This document shows, piece after piece, positions 25,722-34,196 of a stretch of 64,000 nt of DNA. The stretch covers positions 1 to 64,000 of the forward strand of contig JAKOVD010000107.1 of NCBI GenBank assembly GCA_029782215.1. Reading direction: 5' to 3'. The DNA comes from Chloroflexota bacterium. GTDB lineage: Bacteria > Chloroflexota > Anaerolineae > J102. The notes under the pieces were generated by a model, which saw nothing but the letters and a program-made list of their open reading frames with translations, searched no databases and was not told the origin of the DNA. The first letter of the stretch is position 1, and every line of letters starts with the position of its first letter. The position numbers and the translations under genes were made by a program.

Positions 25722-26492
25722 TCATATCCCTTTTCCGCGCACGGTGCCGTTGAAGTGGATCTCGATGGGCACGGTCTGGCCGGCGGGGCCGAGCTTGTTC
25801 TTGGTCAGGGTGACGCGGGCGCGGTAGCCGCGCACGTCGGGACCGGCCAGGAACCACTGTTCCCGGCTGATGGCCAGGTGCAGGGCGGCGTAGTGGGCCA
25901 GCGGACCTCCGGCCACCGGGAGCAGGCGCTGCCAGGGTGAGAGGGGGTCCTGAACGACCAGCAGGGCCGTCTCCGAACGGGCCAGCAGCCCCACCACCTG
26001 GTCCAACATGCCGTCGAGCGCCGAGCGCCTGCGGCCATCGCCCGCGATCACCCCCCAATGATCGAACAGGATGGCGGCGATCTCAGAGCGAGCGGCCAGG
26101 GCCAACGTCAGCTCCAGGGCCTGGGCGGTGTTCTCGGGCCGCACGACCAGCAGGTCACGCAGGCGCACACCGCAGCGGTCCAGGTAATCGGCATCGCAGG
26201 TGTGCGGCAGATCGATGTAGGCGGCCAGCCGTCCCCGGGCCTGGCTGCGGGCCAGGGTCAGCGCCGCCAGGGTGACCTTGCCGGAGGTGGCGGCGCCGCT
26301 CAGCACGGTGATGCGCCCGCGCGGCACGCCACCGATGCCGGTGGCGGCGTCCAACTCAGGGAATCCCGTCGGGATGTGCGGGACGGTGCGGGCCCGCGCC
26401 ATGCCCTGGCGCAGGGCCTCCTGCCCCCACTTGCGCTGGATCAAGGCGACGGTGCGTTCCAGGCGTTGCTGGTTTTCTTTCCTGCGTGCCAT
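25722..26492 (-). CDS. imuA: ImuA-like RecA-fold protein
   Basis: A 256-residue RecA-superfamily protein, first gene of the SOS mutagenesis operon. ATG 26492 begins MARRKENQQRLERTVALIQR. An in-frame extension further upstream would cover the LexA box and promoter and is rejected. The P-loop region reads VLSGAATSGKVTLAAL near residue 65, close to RecA's GPESSGKTT but with Val in place of the usual Thr. The Walker B-like strand is IAAILFDHWGV. It interacts with ImuB in known systems. The operon order imuA, imuB, DUF6504, dnaE2 is preserved. Confidence 0.8.
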   Translation of the reverse strand: MARRKENQQRLERTVALIQRKWGQEALRQGMARARTVPHIPTGFPELDAATGIGGVPRGRITVLSGAATSGKVTLAALTLARSQARGRLAAYIDLPHTCDADYLDRCGVRLRDLLVVRPENTAQALELTLALAARSEIAAILFDHWGVIAGDGRRRSALDGMLDQVVGLLARSETALLVVQDPLSPWQRLLPVAGGPLAHYAALHLAISREQWFLAGPDVRGYRARVTLTKNKLGPAGQTVPIEIHFNGTVRGKGI

Positions 26493-26575
26493 GCAAGGTG
26501 GCCGGAGCGAGCCGGGAGATGGCGGCCTGGTGGGGGAAGCAAGCCGGCGGAAGGGGAAAACGATCTGATACCAGC

Positions 26576-26602
26576 GTAATAGAACATAAGTTCTAATGTC
26601 AA
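26576..26602 (-). promoter_or_regulatory. SOS-regulated promoter of the imu operon
   Basis: On the minus strand TTGACA (26602-26597) is followed by TATTAC (26581-26576) at 15 bp spacing, with the LexA-type box lying between and over the two. The spacing is short for a constitutive promoter. Confidence 0.5.
26580..26595. promoter_or_regulatory. LexA (SOS) box, GAAC-N4-GTTC type
   Basis: TAGAACATAAGTTCTA has perfect 6-bp outer arms around ATAA and contains GAAC-N4-GTTC, the Gram-positive-type LexA site. It lies 88 bp upstream of imuA, inside the promoter. imuA-imuB-dnaE2 operons are classic LexA targets. Confidence 0.75.
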
Positions 26603-26619
26603 GATGTGATTTTGAAGCT

Positions 26620-26648
26620 TTGACAAAGTGTAAGGAAGAGTGTATTCT
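26620..26648 (+). promoter_or_regulatory. Promoter of the URO-D / SDR / GntR operon
   Basis: TTGACA (26620-26625), 17 bp, TATTCT (26643-26648). The -10 box is covered by the left arm of the GntR-type operator. Confidence 0.7.
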
Positions 26649-26678
26649 GGTCTGTGGTCCTACCACGGACCAGAATAC
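26642..26678. promoter_or_regulatory. GntR/FadR-type operator
   Basis: Two 17-bp arms (26642-26658 and 26662-26678) are complementary with one mismatch around a 3-nt centre. The middle reads TGGTCCTACCA, which fits the FadR-subfamily consensus TGGT-N3-ACCA. A FadR-type regulator is the third gene of the operon, so autoregulation is likely. Confidence 0.7.
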
Positions 26679-26713
26679 AACCATCTTGACGACCTTTGTT
26701 TGAGGAGGTGTGT

Positions 26714-27766
26714 ATGAACTCAAAGCAGCGTGTGCAGGCAGCGTTTTCCGGGGGCGGTTGGGACCGGCTGCCGATGTGGTATGGCGCCGAGCCGGAGACC
26801 ACCCAACAGGTGGTGGATTTCCTGCACCTGAAATCTGAAACCGAGTTGGTCAAGCATTTCGGGATCGATTTTCGCACGATCCGGCCGCGCTACATCGGTC
26901 CCGAGTTGAAAAGGTATCCCAACGGGGATTTCGACACTTACTGGGGCATTAAGCGCGGCAAAGGGTTTTGGGGCATTGCCCTGAACAATCCTCTCGCCCA
27001 CGCGGAGACGGTGGCTGATGTCGAGGCCCATTCCTTTCCCAGCATCGACTGGTTTGACGTTCACTTTACCGCCGAGGACAAGGAGCTCGCCGCCGACTAC
27101 TGCATCATCGGCGGCATGTGGTCGCCTTTCTGGCACGACACGATGGAGCTGCTGGGAGAGGAGAAACTGCTTGTCGACCTCTATGAGAACCCCGCCCTGG
27201 TGGAGGCCGTGCTCGAACAAACCTTCGACTTCTACTATGAGACGACGGTGCGCGCTTTCGAGGCGAATCCCGGTCTGATCGATATCTTCTGGTTTGCCAA
27301 CGATTTCGGCACACAGAAGGGTCTGATCATGGCGCCCGCTATGTGGCGCAGGTTCTTCAAGCAAAAAATGAGGCAACTTGCCGATCTAGGCCACAAATAT
27401 GGCATGACGGTCGCCTATCATTCCTGTGGGGATATTCATGCGATTATCCCCGATCTGATTGAGATCGGTATCGAAGTGCTCAACCCCGTGCAGATCACGG
27501 CAGCCAATATGGATCCTGTGGTGCTCAAACGGGAATACGGCAAAGACATCATTTTTTTCGGTGGTATTGACTATAACCAGGTCTTGAACTACGGCAGCGA
27601 AGAGGCCGTACGGGCGGAGACGCGCCGGATCATCGACATCCTGGGCCATGACGGCCGCTATATCGTGGCGCCCTCCCATGACCTGATGATGCCAGAAGTG
27701 CCACCGCGCAACATCTGGGCCATGTACGACGAAGCGTTGATCTACTCGCCCCGCCATGCAGGTTGA
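26714..27766 (+). CDS. URO-D family protein (methyltransferase-like)
   Basis: A 350-residue TIM-barrel protein of the URO-D/MtaA superfamily with GAGGAGG (26702-26708) as ribosome site. It begins MNSKQRVQAAFSGGGWDRLP and carries the putative Zn site His-x-Cys in AYHSCGDIH near residue 236, followed by a conserved FFGGIDYNQVLNYG. It is the first gene of an operon with an SDR (11-bp overlap) and a FadR-type regulator, just ahead of a sugar isomerase and importer. This makes a role in metabolising a sugar or sugar-linked methyl group more likely than haem synthesis; that is inference. Confidence 0.78.
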   Translation: MNSKQRVQAAFSGGGWDRLPMWYGAEPETTQQVVDFLHLKSETELVKHFGIDFRTIRPRYIGPELKRYPNGDFDTYWGIKRGKGFWGIALNNPLAHAETVADVEAHSFPSIDWFDVHFTAEDKELAADYCIIGGMWSPFWHDTMELLGEEKLLVDLYENPALVEAVLEQTFDFYYETTVRAFEANPGLIDIFWFANDFGTQKGLIMAPAMWRRFFKQKMRQLADLGHKYGMTVAYHSCGDIHAIIPDLIEIGIEVLNPVQITAANMDPVVLKREYGKDIIFFGGIDYNQVLNYGSEEAVRAETRRIIDILGHDGRYIVAPSHDLMMPEVPPRNIWAMYDEALIYSPRHAG

Positions 27767-28544
27767 TCTCGCCTCTCAGAAGCTTCGTGATCAGGTTGCC
27801 CTCATCACGGGCGCGGGCAGCGGCATCGGGCGGGCCGTTGCCCTGGCCTTTGCTGCGCACGGCGTTGACACCATCATCGCCGATGTTCGGCGCGATGAGG
27901 GCCCCGAACAGGTGGCAGAGCTGGTGCGACGACGTGGGCGCCGTGCACTGGTCGTCCAAGTCGATGTCGCCGATCGCGCGGCGGTCGATGCCATGGTCCG
28001 GGAGGCGGTGGCGAAGATGGGACGGATCGACATCCTGGTAACGTGCGCCGGCGTCAATGTCTACCAGCCTTTCCTGGAGATCGAGCAGCGCGTCTGGGAC
28101 CTGACCATTGGCGTTGATCAGACGGGCGTTTTCAACTGCTGCCAGGAAGTGGCCCGTCACATGGCAGCGCGGGGCAGCGGCGGCAAGATCATCGTCCTGG
28201 CTTCCGTTTCGGCGGAAGATGCCTTCCGCAACCAGTCGCACTACTGTGCGGCCAAGGCCGCCGTAATCAAGCTGGTGGAAGGCATGGCCTACGAGCTTGG
28301 CGCCTACGGCATTACGGCCAACGCCATCAGTCCGGGCTGGGTCGAAACGCCCTTCACCGCTGACTACCTGGCCGATCCCGACCTGCGCCGGCAGGTCGAA
28401 GCCACCATTCCGCTTGGCCGGGTAGCGACGCCAGCCGACATCGCCCGCGTGGCTGTCTTTCTGGCATCGCCGGAAGCAGCCTATGTCTCTGGCGCACACC
28501 TGCGGGTCGATGGGGCGTTGATAGCCGGTCGAGGAAAGACGTAG
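27756..28544 (+). CDS. SDR-family oxidoreductase
   Basis: A 262-residue NAD(P)-dependent short-chain dehydrogenase. The Rossmann motif is TGAGSGIGRA, the catalytic motif is YCAAK with Ser in VLASVS, and PGWVETPF follows. The Asp after the second strand (IIADVRR) suggests NAD preference. It overlaps the URO-D gene by 11 bp, so the two are translationally coupled. A sugar or polyol dehydrogenase role is likely from the neighbouring sugar importer. Confidence 0.82.
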   Translation: MQVDLASQKLRDQVALITGAGSGIGRAVALAFAAHGVDTIIADVRRDEGPEQVAELVRRRGRRALVVQVDVADRAAVDAMVREAVAKMGRIDILVTCAGVNVYQPFLEIEQRVWDLTIGVDQTGVFNCCQEVARHMAARGSGGKIIVLASVSAEDAFRNQSHYCAAKAAVIKLVEGMAYELGAYGITANAISPGWVETPFTADYLADPDLRRQVEATIPLGRVATPADIARVAVFLASPEAAYVSGAHLRVDGALIAGRGKT

Positions 28545-28590
28545 CTACCCCTGTCTTCTTTCGGTGCATCCCGGTCAACTGGCGCTCTTT

Positions 28591-29340
28591 ATGGCAAACG
28601 ACACGATCACCCCCATCAAGCGTACAACGGTCAGCGAGTCGGTCATGGAGCAGCTCGCACGCCTGATCGCAAACGGCACCTACGCTGCCGGACAGCAACT
28701 CCCCACGGAGCGGGAGCTGGCGGCGCTTTTCGGCGTGGCCCGCGGCCCTGTGCGCGAAGCGCTGCGCGCCCTGGCCTTGATTGGCCTGGTGGACATCAAG
28801 CCTGGCCTGGGGGTGTTTGTGCGCCCGTCAGGAACCTTACTACTGCCCGGCCAGTCAGTACGGGACGTGCTGGCCAGAGAAGTCGCCGACGTGCGAGAGG
28901 TCTATCAGGCGCGTCGCATCATTGAGGGCGCGCAGATCGTGATGGCCTCACAGGTCATTGCCCCCGAGCAGATCGAGGAGTTACACCGGCTCTTGGGCGA
29001 GATGGAGCGAGTGAGCGAGGAGAATCCCCTCGATGTTGAGGAATTCGCTCGCTGGCACTATCGGTTCGATCTCGTCGTCGCCCAGGCGGCGGCTAACAAG
29101 GTGCTTCTCGATATCTTCATTGGCCTGCGCGATCTGGAGCTGGCCGCGCATCGCAAGGCGCTGCTGCTCCCCACCGCCATGGAGAACTCAAACCGGCAGC
29201 ACCGGGACATTCTCGAGGCGCTGGAACGACGCGATGTCGTCCTGGCTCAGCAGGCCGCAACTGCTCACTTCGATTCTGCGGATCGCGTGATCGAGGCGTG
29301 GATGGCCGACGGCGTGTACAATGTAGGCGAGCGCCCATAA
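28591..29340 (+). CDS. GntR-family regulator, FadR/FCD type
   Basis: A 249-residue transcription factor. The N-terminal winged helix reads SESVMEQLARLIANGTY, LPTERELAALFGVARGPVRE and ends GLGVFVRP; the C-terminal all-helical FCD ligand domain follows, with His and Asp residues (WHYRFDLVV, RQHRDILEAL) that usually bind a metal. I prefer ATG 28591 over the GTG at 28564. It is the third gene of the operon that starts at 26714 and probably binds the palindrome at 26642-26678. A sugar acid or similar carboxylate effector is typical for the subfamily. Confidence 0.82.
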   Translation: MANDTITPIKRTTVSESVMEQLARLIANGTYAAGQQLPTERELAALFGVARGPVREALRALALIGLVDIKPGLGVFVRPSGTLLLPGQSVRDVLAREVADVREVYQARRIIEGAQIVMASQVIAPEQIEELHRLLGEMERVSEENPLDVEEFARWHYRFDLVVAQAAANKVLLDIFIGLRDLELAAHRKALLLPTAMENSNRQHRDILEALERRDVVLAQQAATAHFDSADRVIEAWMADGVYNVGERP

Positions 29341-29414
29341 CGGCTTGTGACGGGCGCTTGCTATTGCCGCTTCATATCGCAATCACTCGTGATTCCGACG
29401 GAGGAAACACAGCC

Positions 29415-30395
29415 ATGGATAAGTATTCGGTCATCATCAGCAACTTTGGCAACCGCGCCGATCGCTTCCTTACCGGCTACGGCGAAGACCGGACGCTGAA
29501 GCAGCTTTTCGAGGCCGCCCAGCGCACCGAGGGGCTGGGCGGCGTGGAGCTGGTGGGCACCTGGCACATCACCGAGCGCAATGTGGCCGAGATCGGCCGG
29601 CTGCTGCGCGACCACGGGCTCAAGCTGGTCTCGATCATCCCCGACCATTTTGCCACCCTGGTCTACAGCCGGGGCGCCTTTACCTCCAAAGACCCGGCGG
29701 TGCGCGCCCAGGCGGTGCGTGACACCCAGGTGATGATGGATGCGGCCGCCGAACTGAGCTGCGATCTTCTCAACATCTGGAATGGACAGGATGGCTACGA
29801 CTACTCCTTCCAGTCCGACTACCAGGTGGAGCGCGACTGGCTCGTCGAGGGCATCCGCGCCTGCGCCGCCTACCGGCCCGAGATCCGCATTTCCCTTGAG
29901 TACAAGCCCAAGGAGCCCCGCACCCACAGCTTCCTGGGTACTGCTGCCGGTGCACTGCTGGTGGCGCAGGAGACCGGTCTGCCCAACGTGGGCGTGACCA
30001 TCGACGTGGGACATGCCTTTGTCGCCTATGAGAACGTGGCCGAGTCGGTCGTCATCCTCAGCCGGGCCGGCGGCAAGCTGTTCCACATGCACATGAATGA
30101 CAACTACCGCCTCTGGGACGATGACATGATTGTGGGCACGGTCCACACCATCGAATACCTGGAGCTGCTCTATTGGCTCGACCGGGTCGGCTACCAGGGT
30201 TTCCTTTCCCTGGACCAATACCCCTATCGTGAGGAACCGGAGGACGCCATTGCCGAGAGCATCGGCTGGCTGCGGGCGCTGCGCACGATCGTCGACCGTA
30301 TGGGCGCCGAGCGAGTGGGCGAGCTGCTGAAGACTGGGGACGCCGCGGCCGCCTCGCGGCTGGTCCGCCAGGCGATGATGGACGAGCTCAAGTGA
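29415..30395 (+). CDS. Xylose-isomerase-like TIM-barrel sugar isomerase/epimerase
   Basis: A 326-residue protein with GAGGAA upstream of ATG 29415. Metal and catalytic residues expected in this fold are visible: Glu in ISLEYKPKEPR, Asp and His in TIDVGHAF, and HMHMNDN plus LSLDQYPY near the end. The WNGQDGYDYSFQSDY segment is typical of sugar isomerases acting on free sugars. It lies between the GntR gene and the ribose-type importer, so it probably acts on the imported sugar. The exact substrate is not readable. Confidence 0.7.
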   Translation: MDKYSVIISNFGNRADRFLTGYGEDRTLKQLFEAAQRTEGLGGVELVGTWHITERNVAEIGRLLRDHGLKLVSIIPDHFATLVYSRGAFTSKDPAVRAQAVRDTQVMMDAAAELSCDLLNIWNGQDGYDYSFQSDYQVERDWLVEGIRACAAYRPEIRISLEYKPKEPRTHSFLGTAAGALLVAQETGLPNVGVTIDVGHAFVAYENVAESVVILSRAGGKLFHMHMNDNYRLWDDDMIVGTVHTIEYLELLYWLDRVGYQGFLSLDQYPYREEPEDAIAESIGWLRALRTIVDRMGAERVGELLKTGDAAAASRLVRQAMMDELK

Positions 30396-30424
30396 CTCGA
30401 CGCTCCGGCAGTGCGATAGTTGGA

Positions 30425-30453
30425 TTGACAGACAATGCGTGATATGGTAGAGT
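30425..30453 (+). promoter_or_regulatory. Promoter of the ribose-type ABC importer operon
   Basis: TTGACA (30425-30430), 17 bp, TAGAGT (30448-30453). It sits between the isomerase stop and the ATPase start. Confidence 0.6.
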
Positions 30454-30538
30454 CCCTTACAAAATTCGACAGGTATTTCACAGCTTTTCACAAGCATCGC
30501 GCAACGAAGTGCGGGTTGCGACAAGGAGGATCCCTGCT

Positions 30539-32083
30539 ATGACGGGCACAGACAGCTCGTCTCCGCCTCTCCTGGAGATGCGCGGCATCAGCCGGCGCTT
30601 CCCTGGTGTTTTGGCCCTGGACCACGTCGATTTCGATCTGCGTCCGGGTGAGGTGCATGCTTTGGTCGGGGAAAACGGCGCCGGTAAGTCCACGCTGATC
30701 AACATCCTGGCCGGCGTCTACCAGCCTTCGGGGGGCAGCCTGGAGCTTCTGGGCAAGCCCGCCGTCCTGCCCGATCCGGTGAGCGCGCAGCGAGCGGGCA
30801 TCAACGTGATCTTTCAGGAGTTCAATCTGCTGCCTCACCTGAGCGTGGCCGAGAACATCTTCCTGAACCGCGAGCCGACCAGGGGCCTGCGCATCGACTG
30901 GCCCACGCTGTACCGGCGCACCGGCGAGGTGCTCGCCCAGCTCGAGATCGAGCTCGACCCCAAGGCCACCGTCCGTGACCTGCCCATCGCCCACCAGCAG
31001 TTGGTGGAGATCGCCCGCGCCCTGGCCTTCGACGCCCGCGTCGTGGTCATGGATGAACCGACGGCCGCGCTCAGCGAGCTGGAGATCGCCCACCTGCTGG
31101 ACCTGGTGCGCGCCCTGGCCAACCGGGGCGTGGGCGTCATCTATGTCTCGCACAAGCTTTCCGAGGTCTTTGGCGTCGCCGACCGCATCACCGTCCTGCG
31201 TGACGGCAGGCACATCTTCACGAAATCGCGGTCGGAGCTGACAGAGCATGAGGTGGTGACTGCCATGGTTGGGCGCGAGGTGACCCACACCGGCTGCCCG
31301 CCGCGCCGGCCCGGCGAAGTCGTGCTTTCCGTGCGCAACCTGTCATCCGGCAAGGCGGTGCAGAACGTTTCCTTCGACCTGCGGGCGGGGGAGGTCCTGG
31401 GTCTGGCCGGGTTGATGGGCAGCGGCTGCCTGGAGGTGGTGGAGACGATCTTCGGCCTGCGCGAGGCCACCGGCGGTGAGGTGACGCTGTTTGGCCAGCC
31501 GCTGCATCTGAAGGGTCCACGCCAGGCCATCCACTCCGGGCTCGCTTATGTGCCCGACGACCGCAAGGGCGCCGGCATCCTGCCCGACCTGTCGGTGCAG
31601 CACAACATCAGCATTGGCATCGTCGAGCGCCTGCGCCGCAACCTTCTCATCGACCGCAAGCAGGAGAGCGCGGTGATGAGCGAGTACGGCAGCAAGCTGT
31701 CGATCCGCTACGCCAGCCCCGGGCAGTTCGTCAGCGATTTGAGCGGCGGCAACCAGCAGAAGGTGATCCTGGCCCGTTCGCTCGCCGAAAACTGCCGGGT
31801 GCTGCTGCTGGCGGAGCCCACGCGCGGCGTGGACGTCGGCGCCAAGCAGGAGATTTACAGCCTGATCGACATGCTGGTGGAGCAGGGCATTGCCGTCCTG
31901 CTGCAATCTTCGGAGCTGCCTGAGCTGCTGCGGCTGGCCGAACGCTGCCTGGTCTTTGCCAGCGGCAAGCCGCGCGGCGAGCTGTCGGGCAAGGAGTTCA
32001 CCCAACCCAACGTGATGGCGCTGGCGACCGGTCTGGATGCTTCCCAGATCAGGCTGACGGCATCACAGGAAAGTGAGGTGTGA
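30539..32083 (+). CDS. Sugar ABC transporter ATPase, RbsA type (two cassettes)
   Basis: A 514-residue protein with two fused ATP-binding domains. AAGGAGGA (30523-30530) places the start at ATG 30539. The first domain has Walker A GENGAGKST near residue 45 and VVMDEPTAAL. The second has the degenerate P-loop usual for this family (GLMGSGCLEVVE) and the signature LSGGNQQK near residue 402. It energises the two permeases encoded next. The RbsA/XylG/MglA class imports monosaccharides; which one cannot be told here. Confidence 0.9.
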   Translation: MTGTDSSSPPLLEMRGISRRFPGVLALDHVDFDLRPGEVHALVGENGAGKSTLINILAGVYQPSGGSLELLGKPAVLPDPVSAQRAGINVIFQEFNLLPHLSVAENIFLNREPTRGLRIDWPTLYRRTGEVLAQLEIELDPKATVRDLPIAHQQLVEIARALAFDARVVVMDEPTAALSELEIAHLLDLVRALANRGVGVIYVSHKLSEVFGVADRITVLRDGRHIFTKSRSELTEHEVVTAMVGREVTHTGCPPRRPGEVVLSVRNLSSGKAVQNVSFDLRAGEVLGLAGLMGSGCLEVVETIFGLREATGGEVTLFGQPLHLKGPRQAIHSGLAYVPDDRKGAGILPDLSVQHNISIGIVERLRRNLLIDRKQESAVMSEYGSKLSIRYASPGQFVSDLSGGNQQKVILARSLAENCRVLLLAEPTRGVDVGAKQEIYSLIDMLVEQGIAVLLQSSELPELLRLAERCLVFASGKPRGELSGKEFTQPNVMALATGLDASQIRLTASQESEV

Positions 32084-32085
32084 GG

Positions 32086-33057
32086 ATGGCGGATGTGCGC
32101 AGTCTGGGCGCCAGGATCTGGCGCTCGTACAGTGTGGCGGTGGTCGTGCTGGTCTTGGGTGTCGTCCTTGCCCTGCTGACCCCGCGCTTCCTGATGATCG
32201 GCAACGTGATGAACGTCCTCACCAACGCTGCCGTGATCGCCATCGTCGGTCTGGGCATGACGCTGGCCATTGCCTCCGGCAACTTCGACCTTTCGGTTGG
32301 CGCCACCGCGGCTTTCTCGGCCTGTATCGCTTTCTCACTGGTGCCCCAATTTGGGGTGCCGGTGGGCATCGCCGGGGGGTTGATTGCGGGCGCGATCATC
32401 GGTCTGGGCAACGGCCTCATTATTACGGAGCTGCGGGTGCCGGCCTTCATTGCCACGTTGGGCGTGCAGAGCATCGTGCGCGGGGCTACGCTTCTCTATA
32501 CGAATGGTCGCGATATGTACCTGCAGGGCTATCCCGGCTACAAAGTGCTGTCGGGCGGCCACATCCTCGGCATCCCGATGCCCGTCATCCTGGCCCTGAC
32601 CATTGCGGCCATGCTCGGGCTGGTCATGAAGCATACCCGCTTCGGCCGCTATATCCTGGCGGTCGGCAGCAACACTAACACGGCCAGGCGTTCGGGCGTG
32701 CCCGTCAACAAGGTCATCTGGGGCGTGTTCGCCATCGTGGGCGCCTGCGCAGCCCTGTCAGGCCAGATCTACAGCGCCCAGGTCGTGACGGCCAGCGCCC
32801 GTATCGCCGTGGGCCTGGAGCTTTCGGCCATTGCCGTCGTGGTGGTGGGCGGCACGGCGCTGACCGGCGGGCGGGCCTCGCTGATCGGCACGCTGTTCGG
32901 CAGCCTCCTGGTCGCCATGATCAACAACGGCCTTAACTTGCTCAACGTGTCCGTGCTCTACCAGCAGGTCACGATCGGGCTGCTGCTGCTGGTCACCCTG
33001 GCCCTCGGTGTTGAGCGCCGCTACAGGCTGGCCGGTCCGGCAAGGAGGACAGCATGA
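32086..33057 (+). CDS. Sugar ABC transporter permease, RbsC type (1)
   Basis: A 323-residue membrane protein with repeated hydrophobic segments and typical RbsC-family sequences (GMTLAIASGNFDLSVGA, AVVVVGGTALTGGRASLIGT). I start at ATG 32086, with GAGG about 8 bases upstream. A GTG at 32080, overlapping the ATPase stop, is a possible alternative. Its ATGA overlap with the next permease shows tight coupling. It forms the channel with its neighbour. Confidence 0.88.
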   Translation: MADVRSLGARIWRSYSVAVVVLVLGVVLALLTPRFLMIGNVMNVLTNAAVIAIVGLGMTLAIASGNFDLSVGATAAFSACIAFSLVPQFGVPVGIAGGLIAGAIIGLGNGLIITELRVPAFIATLGVQSIVRGATLLYTNGRDMYLQGYPGYKVLSGGHILGIPMPVILALTIAAMLGLVMKHTRFGRYILAVGSNTNTARRSGVPVNKVIWGVFAIVGACAALSGQIYSAQVVTASARIAVGLELSAIAVVVVGGTALTGGRASLIGTLFGSLLVAMINNGLNLLNVSVLYQQVTIGLLLLVTLALGVERRYRLAGPARRTA

Positions 33058-34049
33058 CCACAGCCACGGAAGCCAGACGGACGGAAGGTCGCCGCACCCG
33101 CAACTGGGCGCTGCTGTGGGAGAAGTACGGCATCAGCGCCGTGCTCGTTGCCACCTGGATCTTCGCCGCCCTGTTTACGCCCAACTTCGCCACGCTGGAC
33201 AACCTGCAGAACGTGCTCAGGACCGCCAGCTTCGTGGGCGTAGCGGCGGTGGGCATGACCATCGCCATTATCTCCGGCACGTTCGACCTGTCGGTGGGCT
33301 CCAACCTGGCGTTGTGCGCCACAGCGGCGGTGTGGACGGGAGCGCACTTCGGTGTGATCCCCTCGATCATCGTCGGCGTGGTGGTCGGCGTCGTCGTCGG
33401 CACCATCAACGGCGTCCTGGTGAGCCGGGTCCGCATTCCGGCCTTCATCGCCACGTTGGGCATGATGTTCATCATCGCCGGCGTCACCCTGATCCTGACG
33501 GGCGGTGAGGCCTACCGCTACAACGCCCCCAGCTTTGTCTGGATGGGCAACGGTGTGCTCCTCGGTCTGCCGGTTCCCTTTGTCGTCTTTCTCATCTGTG
33601 CCCTGATCGGCGAGGTCGTGCTGCGCTTCACACCCTTTGGGCGCTACGTCTACGCCACCGGCTCCAACACAACGGCTGCCAGCCTGGCAGGTGTGCCAGT
33701 GCAGCGGCTGACGGGCACGGTGTTCACCGTGGTGGGCCTGTTTGCCGGCATCGCCGCCGTCCTTCTGGGCGCCCGCCTCTACTCGGCCGGTCCCGGGCTG
33801 GAGCCCGGCTTCGAGCTGCGCGTCATCGCCACGGTGGTGCTGGGCGGCACCCGCCTGGCCGGCGGCCGCGGCGGCATGCTCGGCACCGTGGCGGCGGCGA
33901 TCCTGTTCGCCACGCTTGGCAATGTTCTCAACCTGTTCCATGCCGATGCTTTCTGGCAGCGCGTGGTCGAAGGACTGGTCCTGCTGATCGCTCTCTCGAT
34001 CGAAGGCATCCGGCAGCGGGTCGAGGAGCGCATGAGCCGCAGCATTTAG
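33054..34049 (+). CDS. Sugar ABC transporter permease, RbsC type (2)
   Basis: A 331-residue permease of the same family as the preceding one (GMTIAIISGTFDLSVGSN, ATVVLGGTRLAGGRGGMLGT). Having two different RbsC-type permeases in tandem indicates a heterodimeric channel rather than the homodimer seen in classical ribose systems. It is followed after 147 bp by the binding protein gene. Confidence 0.88.
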   Translation: MTTATEARRTEGRRTRNWALLWEKYGISAVLVATWIFAALFTPNFATLDNLQNVLRTASFVGVAAVGMTIAIISGTFDLSVGSNLALCATAAVWTGAHFGVIPSIIVGVVVGVVVGTINGVLVSRVRIPAFIATLGMMFIIAGVTLILTGGEAYRYNAPSFVWMGNGVLLGLPVPFVVFLICALIGEVVLRFTPFGRYVYATGSNTTAASLAGVPVQRLTGTVFTVVGLFAGIAAVLLGARLYSAGPGLEPGFELRVIATVVLGGTRLAGGRGGMLGTVAAAILFATLGNVLNLFHADAFWQRVVEGLVLLIALSIEGIRQRVEERMSRSI

Positions 34050-34196
34050 CCGGCGGCCACGGCGCACCCCTAACAGAGTTCAGGAATATCCTACGCAAAG
34101 GAGGTGTCATCGAACGACAGTCCTATTGAGTTGCTACCATCGTACACCCAACGGGTGCATTTCGTTCCGTTCTTCACTCAACCAAAGGAGAGAAGT

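Noticed and set aside
34098-34106. Strong ribosome-binding-like AAAGGAGG as the start of a small gene
   Set aside because: The only start codon is a GTG directly abutting it, giving no spacing; the lipoprotein start at 34197 has its own good site.
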